Below, piece by piece: positions 59,948 through 64,000 of a stretch of DNA of 64,000 bases. A model generated the notes under the pieces. The model did no database searches and was not told the origin of the DNA. It saw only the letters and a list, made by a program, of their open reading frames with translations. Source of the DNA: Novosphingobium sp. (GTDB lineage Bacteria > Pseudomonadota > Alphaproteobacteria > Sphingomonadales > Sphingomonadaceae). Positions within the stretch are counted from its first letter, which is position 1; every line of letters begins with the position of its first letter. The DNA is taken from the NCBI GenBank assembly GCA_024236215.1, contig JACKKX010000003.1:310001-374000 (forward strand), given 5' to 3'. The position numbers were made by a program, and so were the translations under genes.

Positions 59948-60006
59948 AACCCCGCCGGATCGCTCCGGCGGGGTTCCTATCGTCCTGCCAAGCTGAACCT
60001 CAGCTT
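59948..60006 (-). terminator. Strong hairpin plus a second stem after the autotransporter gene
   Basis: AACCCCGCCGGA and TCCGGCGGGGTT (59948-59975) form a 12-bp stem with a TCGC loop. The core is identical to the hairpin at 63081-63104. A second one, AAGCTGA-ACC-TCAGCTT, lies at 59990-60006. Read leftward they end the autotransporter transcript, about 80-140 bp after its stop, before the DUF2334 start. Confidence 0.75.
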
Positions 60007-60085
60007 ACCTAGGGCCAGCAGCGAAAGCCAATTTGCCGCCCAAGGCTGGCAGCAGGCGCCGCAGCTGGCCGGCTTGCCCACCGGA

Positions 60086-62800
60086 TCAGAAGGCGACGGC
60101 CACACCCAGCGAGGCGCGGTCGCTCGAAAGATCGCCGTCGCGCAAACCGCGGTATTCGAGCCGCAGCGTCGTCGCCGGACTGACCTTGGCGGTCAGCGCC
60201 GCACCGTATTCGAAGGCATCGTCGCTGGTGCCGTCGCTCTGCACGGTCCAGGCGGCATTGCCCAGACCGACGCCGCGCAGCGCCGCGCTGTCGCCGCTCA
60301 GGCGGTGCAGCCAGTTGCCGAACACGCCCGCGTCGACTTTGCCCTTGATGCGGAAGTTGGCTTCGGCGCCCAGCTTGGTGTGTGCGGTGTTCCACTCACC
60401 CTTGGCCAGCGCCAGTGCGGTGTTGACGTCGGGAGCGCTCTCCTGAACCGCATCGGCCGAGGTGTTGGCGAACGCGACGCCCGCTACCGGCTGGATCGTG
60501 CCGCGGCTGCCCAGCGGCAAGGTCATGCGGGCCTCGAGCGAGCCATAGACGGTTTCCATGTTGTAGCTGCTGCGCGCCACCGAATTGCCCGAAAGCAGAG
60601 CCATCGCGCGATCGGTGCGGGTTTCGGTGGTGCTCCAGCCCAGCATCGCGCCGATCCGCAGCGGGCCGACTTCCTTGGCGCCGTAGACGAAAAGCGATCC
60701 TTCGCTGAGCCTCGAGGCCGAACCGGCGACCGAATTGGCGTCGGTTTCGGCATAGCCGCCGCCGACCCCCAGCCGGATCCCCGGCTTGTTGAGCACGTGG
60801 ATCCCGGCGACGAAGCCATAGCGATTGCCCTTGAAGCCCTCTGAAGCTGGCGTGTCGCCGACCTTGAGGTGCTGGGCCGCGAGACGGGTCCAGATCGCCG
60901 GACGGTTGCGGCCGTCGTCGCAGCTGTCCTGGCGCTGCTCGCCGCTGGCCTTGCGATCGGTGTCGCTGGCGCAATCGCCGATCCCGAGCGCCGCCGCATC
61001 GAGCACGCTCTGTGTGGTATCGCGCGCGGTGGTGTTGGCGAGCAGCATGTTGTGGGCGTGCATCTCACCCGACATCTGCTGGAACGCGGCGCCATATTGC
61101 GCGGCGTCCATTCCGTAGAGGCCGTTGAACAGCGATTGCAGGTTGCCGCTGCGGGTGCCCGCAGCCGGTCGAACCGGATCGAGCCCGGCCGCCGCCGCGA
61201 TCCCGTTGAGCTTCCAGCCGCTGGCGGTGCCAAGCGTGGCAAAGCTGCCCGGGGTTACCACCAGCTGCACGTTCTTGGTGTTGTAGAGCACGTCGAAGCG
61301 CTGGTTGGTGCCCATGCCGCTGGCCGGCTGGGCGACCGAGGCGAACTGCCCCGAGACCGCATCGGCGGTGACGATGGTGAACCGGTCACCCAGAACCGGG
61401 GTGAAATTGTTGTTGCCCCCGGTGATCCCGCGTAGCACCGGGCGCAGCGTGCCGCCCGCGGTAAAGGCCGAGCCGATCGACATCGCCAGCCGGTCATAGG
61501 TGCCCGCGCCGCCGGTCGCGACATGGTTGCGCCCGTCGATGTCGATCGCGAAATTCGATCCGCTGGCAAGGGTGACGTTGCCCGCACCGACCGAAAGCGT
61601 GCCGATCGTATCGCCCGGCGCCAGGGTGCCGCCCGAAGCAACACTGATGTTGCCGATCACCGGGCCGACCCCGGCAAGGGTGCCGCCATTGTTGACCGTA
61701 ACGCCGATCGTCGAGAGCGCGGCATTGACCTTGAGCGTTCCGGCATTGACCACCACCGGCCCGTCGATCGTGTTGATCCCGCCAAAGGTCAGCGTGCCCA
61801 GGCCCAGCTTGGTCATCCCGCCGGTGCCGCTGAACTGGCCGGTAAAGGCGATGGAGTTGCCATCGGTATCGATCGAGCCGCCCTGGCTCTGGATCGTGAA
61901 GTTGGTTGCGATCGGCCCGGCCGTATCGACCTTGAGCGTACCGCCGACGAAATTGGGATTGACCTGGTTCGCGCCCAGTTCGGTGGTGGTGTAGAATGCC
62001 TTGGCGGTGTCGATATCGGGGGTGCCGCCGATCGGGATCAGGATCGTCGATCCCTTGATCACGCCGGTCGACGGATCGAAATTGACATTGGCATTGGCAA
62101 CCGGAATCGCGTTGCCGAACCCGTCGACATAGACATAGCCGGCGTGGCCGCCCCAGTAACAGTCGACCGCCATGAACACGAGCTTGTAGTCATGCCCGCT
62201 GGTGGTATCGATATCCTCGACCTTCCAGTCGGTGGTGACGAAGTAGCCCGCAGTCCGGAAGATTGTCGAATTCTGCGCGGTATAGGCGCTGTAGGCGATG
62301 TTAGTGACCACCGTGTTGGTGGTTTCGTCAATCACCTTGATGATGAACGAGGGGCTGTCGGTCTCACCGTGCGAGGGTTCGAGCACCGCGTTCCACGCGT
62401 AGTAGAGCTTGTTGCCATTGTAATTGGTGACGGACTGCGAAAGCCCGGTGATATCGTTGCCGCCCGAGGAATTGTTGAGCCGCAAAGCATAGTTGCCGGC
62501 AAACACGGTCTGGTCCCCGGTGATCGGATCGGTGCCCGGACCTACGAGGGTCGCCAAGGTAGCGGGGCCGTTGCATTCGGATTCGGGGACCGGCCAGGTG
62601 CCGCTGTACCACTTGCCGCCGCAGGTGGTCCAGCCGGTGGTATCGCCGGTTTCGAACCCGGGATTGTTCAGCGAACCGACCGCCTGGGCCAGTGCCGGGG
62701 TGGCCGTGCAGCTTGCCAGCAAGGCAGCCAGCAGGGCGGCGCGGCGCCCGCGGGCCTCTGTGATGGCGCTGTGGGCGGAGGTTTCGGCACGCTTGGTCAT
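60086..62800 (-). CDS. Autotransporter (type V secretion) with beta-helical passenger
   Basis: A 904-residue protein. Signal region with an extended basic N-terminus (MTKRAETSAHS, then RRAALLAALLASCTATPALA). Residues 40-230 form a distinct domain with an opening LNNPGFETGDTTGW typical of carbohydrate-binding-like modules; residues 300-500 show short beta-helix repeats ending in (T)L-V-G-L (TLTFGG, TLKVNA, TLAGVG, TLAPGD, TLSVGA). Residues 620-904 are the outer-membrane barrel, closing with the terminal phenylalanine in GVAVAF as autotransporters do. AGGGGAAGA precedes ATG 62800. The exposed passenger could act in adhesion; the ligand is unknown. Confidence 0.93.
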   Translation of the reverse strand: MTKRAETSAHSAITEARGRRAALLAALLASCTATPALAQAVGSLNNPGFETGDTTGWTTCGGKWYSGTWPVPESECNGPATLATLVGPGTDPITGDQTVFAGNYALRLNNSSGGNDITGLSQSVTNYNGNKLYYAWNAVLEPSHGETDSPSFIIKVIDETTNTVVTNIAYSAYTAQNSTIFRTAGYFVTTDWKVEDIDTTSGHDYKLVFMAVDCYWGGHAGYVYVDGFGNAIPVANANVNFDPSTGVIKGSTILIPIGGTPDIDTAKAFYTTTELGANQVNPNFVGGTLKVDTAGPIATNFTIQSQGGSIDTDGNSIAFTGQFSGTGGMTKLGLGTLTFGGINTIDGPVVVNAGTLKVNAALSTIGVTVNNGGTLAGVGPVIGNISVASGGTLAPGDTIGTLSVGAGNVTLASGSNFAIDIDGRNHVATGGAGTYDRLAMSIGSAFTAGGTLRPVLRGITGGNNNFTPVLGDRFTIVTADAVSGQFASVAQPASGMGTNQRFDVLYNTKNVQLVVTPGSFATLGTASGWKLNGIAAAAGLDPVRPAAGTRSGNLQSLFNGLYGMDAAQYGAAFQQMSGEMHAHNMLLANTTARDTTQSVLDAAALGIGDCASDTDRKASGEQRQDSCDDGRNRPAIWTRLAAQHLKVGDTPASEGFKGNRYGFVAGIHVLNKPGIRLGVGGGYAETDANSVAGSASRLSEGSLFVYGAKEVGPLRIGAMLGWSTTETRTDRAMALLSGNSVARSSYNMETVYGSLEARMTLPLGSRGTIQPVAGVAFANTSADAVQESAPDVNTALALAKGEWNTAHTKLGAEANFRIKGKVDAGVFGNWLHRLSGDSAALRGVGLGNAAWTVQSDGTSDDAFEYGAALTAKVSPATTLRLEYRGLRDGDLSSDRASLGVAVAF

Positions 62801-62866
62801 TTGGATCTTCCCCTGATCTGGACAAGCGACATCGCCCCACGAAGCGCTCGTAAGGCAGGCGTCGCT

Positions 62867-63003
62867 ACAGTACTGTCACAATGCCGCAATCTTGCAGCTC
62901 GCAAGTTCGGCATCCAAAACAGGATAAGTCGAGTCGACTTTCAGAAATTGGAAAAACGCGCCAAGTAATAGATATTTCAATATTGACCTATTCGCTTGAC
63001 GAA
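62867..63003. promoter_or_regulatory. Cluster of palindromes upstream of the autotransporter gene
   Basis: ACAGTACTGT (62867-62876), CTTGC-AGCTC-GCAAG (62891-62905), AAGTCGA-G-TCGACTT (62926-62940), TCAATATTGA (62977-62986) and TTCG-CTTGA-CGAA (62991-63003) are all perfect. The 15-bp element at 62926 is the strongest operator candidate, 126 bp before the start codon. Confidence 0.45.
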
Positions 63004-63075
63004 TGGCGGGATATTCACGGCGGGGCGGTCAAGCGCGAAGAGCGGCAGAATGCGGAGTTCCGGCCACGGCGCATG

Positions 63076-63104
63076 AAAAACCCCGCCGGATCGCTCCGGC
63101 GGGG
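63076..63104 (-). terminator. rpoC terminator
   Basis: CCCCGCCGGA and TCCGGCGGGG (63081-63104) pair over 10 bp with a TCGC loop; on the bottom strand TTTTT follows (63076-63080). It lies 29 bp after the rpoC stop. Confidence 0.88.
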
Positions 63105-63133
63105 TCTTTCGTGTCCTTCGGGGTTGCCCCGGC

Positions 63134-64000
<867 letters not shown>

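Larger units (their letters stand above)
62801..63133. other. Spacer between the autotransporter and rpoC genes
   Basis: 333 bp without a convincing gene. It contains the rpoC terminator and an AT-rich pocket (about 62940-62990) with several palindromes. The autotransporter promoter should lie here. Confidence 0.6.

Overview
The window is a 64 kb chromosomal segment of a GC-rich alphaproteobacterium, most likely a member of the Sphingomonadales (Novosphingobium/Sphingomonas type). The grounds are the high third-position GC, a CYP153-type P450, a DUF4402 protein, a second-type GltX, an NDUFAF7-like methyltransferase, GANTC (CcrM-type) sites clustered upstream of nrdA, and dispersed intergenic elements of the CACCCTGAA...TTCAGGGTG and CTGTCGAAGGG kind that are familiar from sphingomonads. 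The genus assignment is inference. I found no tRNA, rRNA, CRISPR array, transposase or prophage.

Layout. 1-2.6 kb is a small accessory-looking region: short orphan genes, about 740 bp of repeat-rich non-coding DNA, a tiny zinc-ribbon protein and a divergent HNH nuclease with an apparent wHTH / PUA-like reader / HNH architecture. 2.7-7.9 kb is a split ribonucleotide reductase locus (nrdA, a hidden 48-residue membrane protein, a methyltransferase, a PepSY protein, nrdB) with candidate NrdR boxes, a DnaA-like box and eight GANTC sites upstream. 7.9-12.1 kb holds a GlsB-type membrane protein, a secreted orphan, an alpha/beta hydrolase and two tandem PPK2 polyphosphate kinases. 12.1-18 kb has ABC ATPase-nadB, a DUF4402 secreted protein, a CHCC zinc finger protein, a GNAT and tldD. 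18-20 kb is a CYP153 monooxygenase coupled to a TetR regulator behind a palindromic operator candidate. 20-28 kb carries an asparaginase-domain protein, a divergent DJ-1/PfpI and GlxA-type regulator pair, guaA, a LuxR-HTH/VOC fusion, an MFS exporter and an acyl-CoA ligase, followed by an AT-rich island with a 26-residue hydrophobic peptide gene, its own terminator and a run of perfect hairpins.

28-34 kb has two tandem M20 peptidases and gyrB; 34-38 kb a TetR, a lipoprotein 5'-nucleotidase, a DUF1295 enzyme and an acyltransferase; 38-43 kb a leucine/isovalerate module (isovaleryl-CoA dehydrogenase, methylcrotonyl-CoA carboxylase beta) divergent from an AidB-like acyl-CoA dehydrogenase. 43-52 kb holds lgt with an NDUFAF7-like methyltransferase, an acyl-CoA ligase coupled to glnD, an FkbM methyltransferase, asd, and a small operon with an FNR/FixK-type box. 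52-56 kb has trxC, gltX, nadE and a serine hydrolase. 56-60 kb is an envelope-glycan operon (DUF2334 deacetylase, membrane protein, truncated DUF2141, GT4 glycosyltransferase). 60-63 kb is a large autotransporter bracketed by two copies of the same hairpin, and the window closes in the 3' part of rpoC.

Most genes are in translationally coupled pairs (ATGA, GTGA or TGATG junctions). Functionally the window mixes nucleotide supply and replication (nrdA, nrdB, guaA, gyrB), NAD synthesis (nadB, nadE), nitrogen signalling (glnD), lipid and branched-chain acyl-CoA catabolism (two acyl-CoA ligases, two dehydrogenases, MCC beta, a thioesterase, CYP153) and envelope assembly (lgt, acyltransferase, glycosyltransferase, autotransporter).
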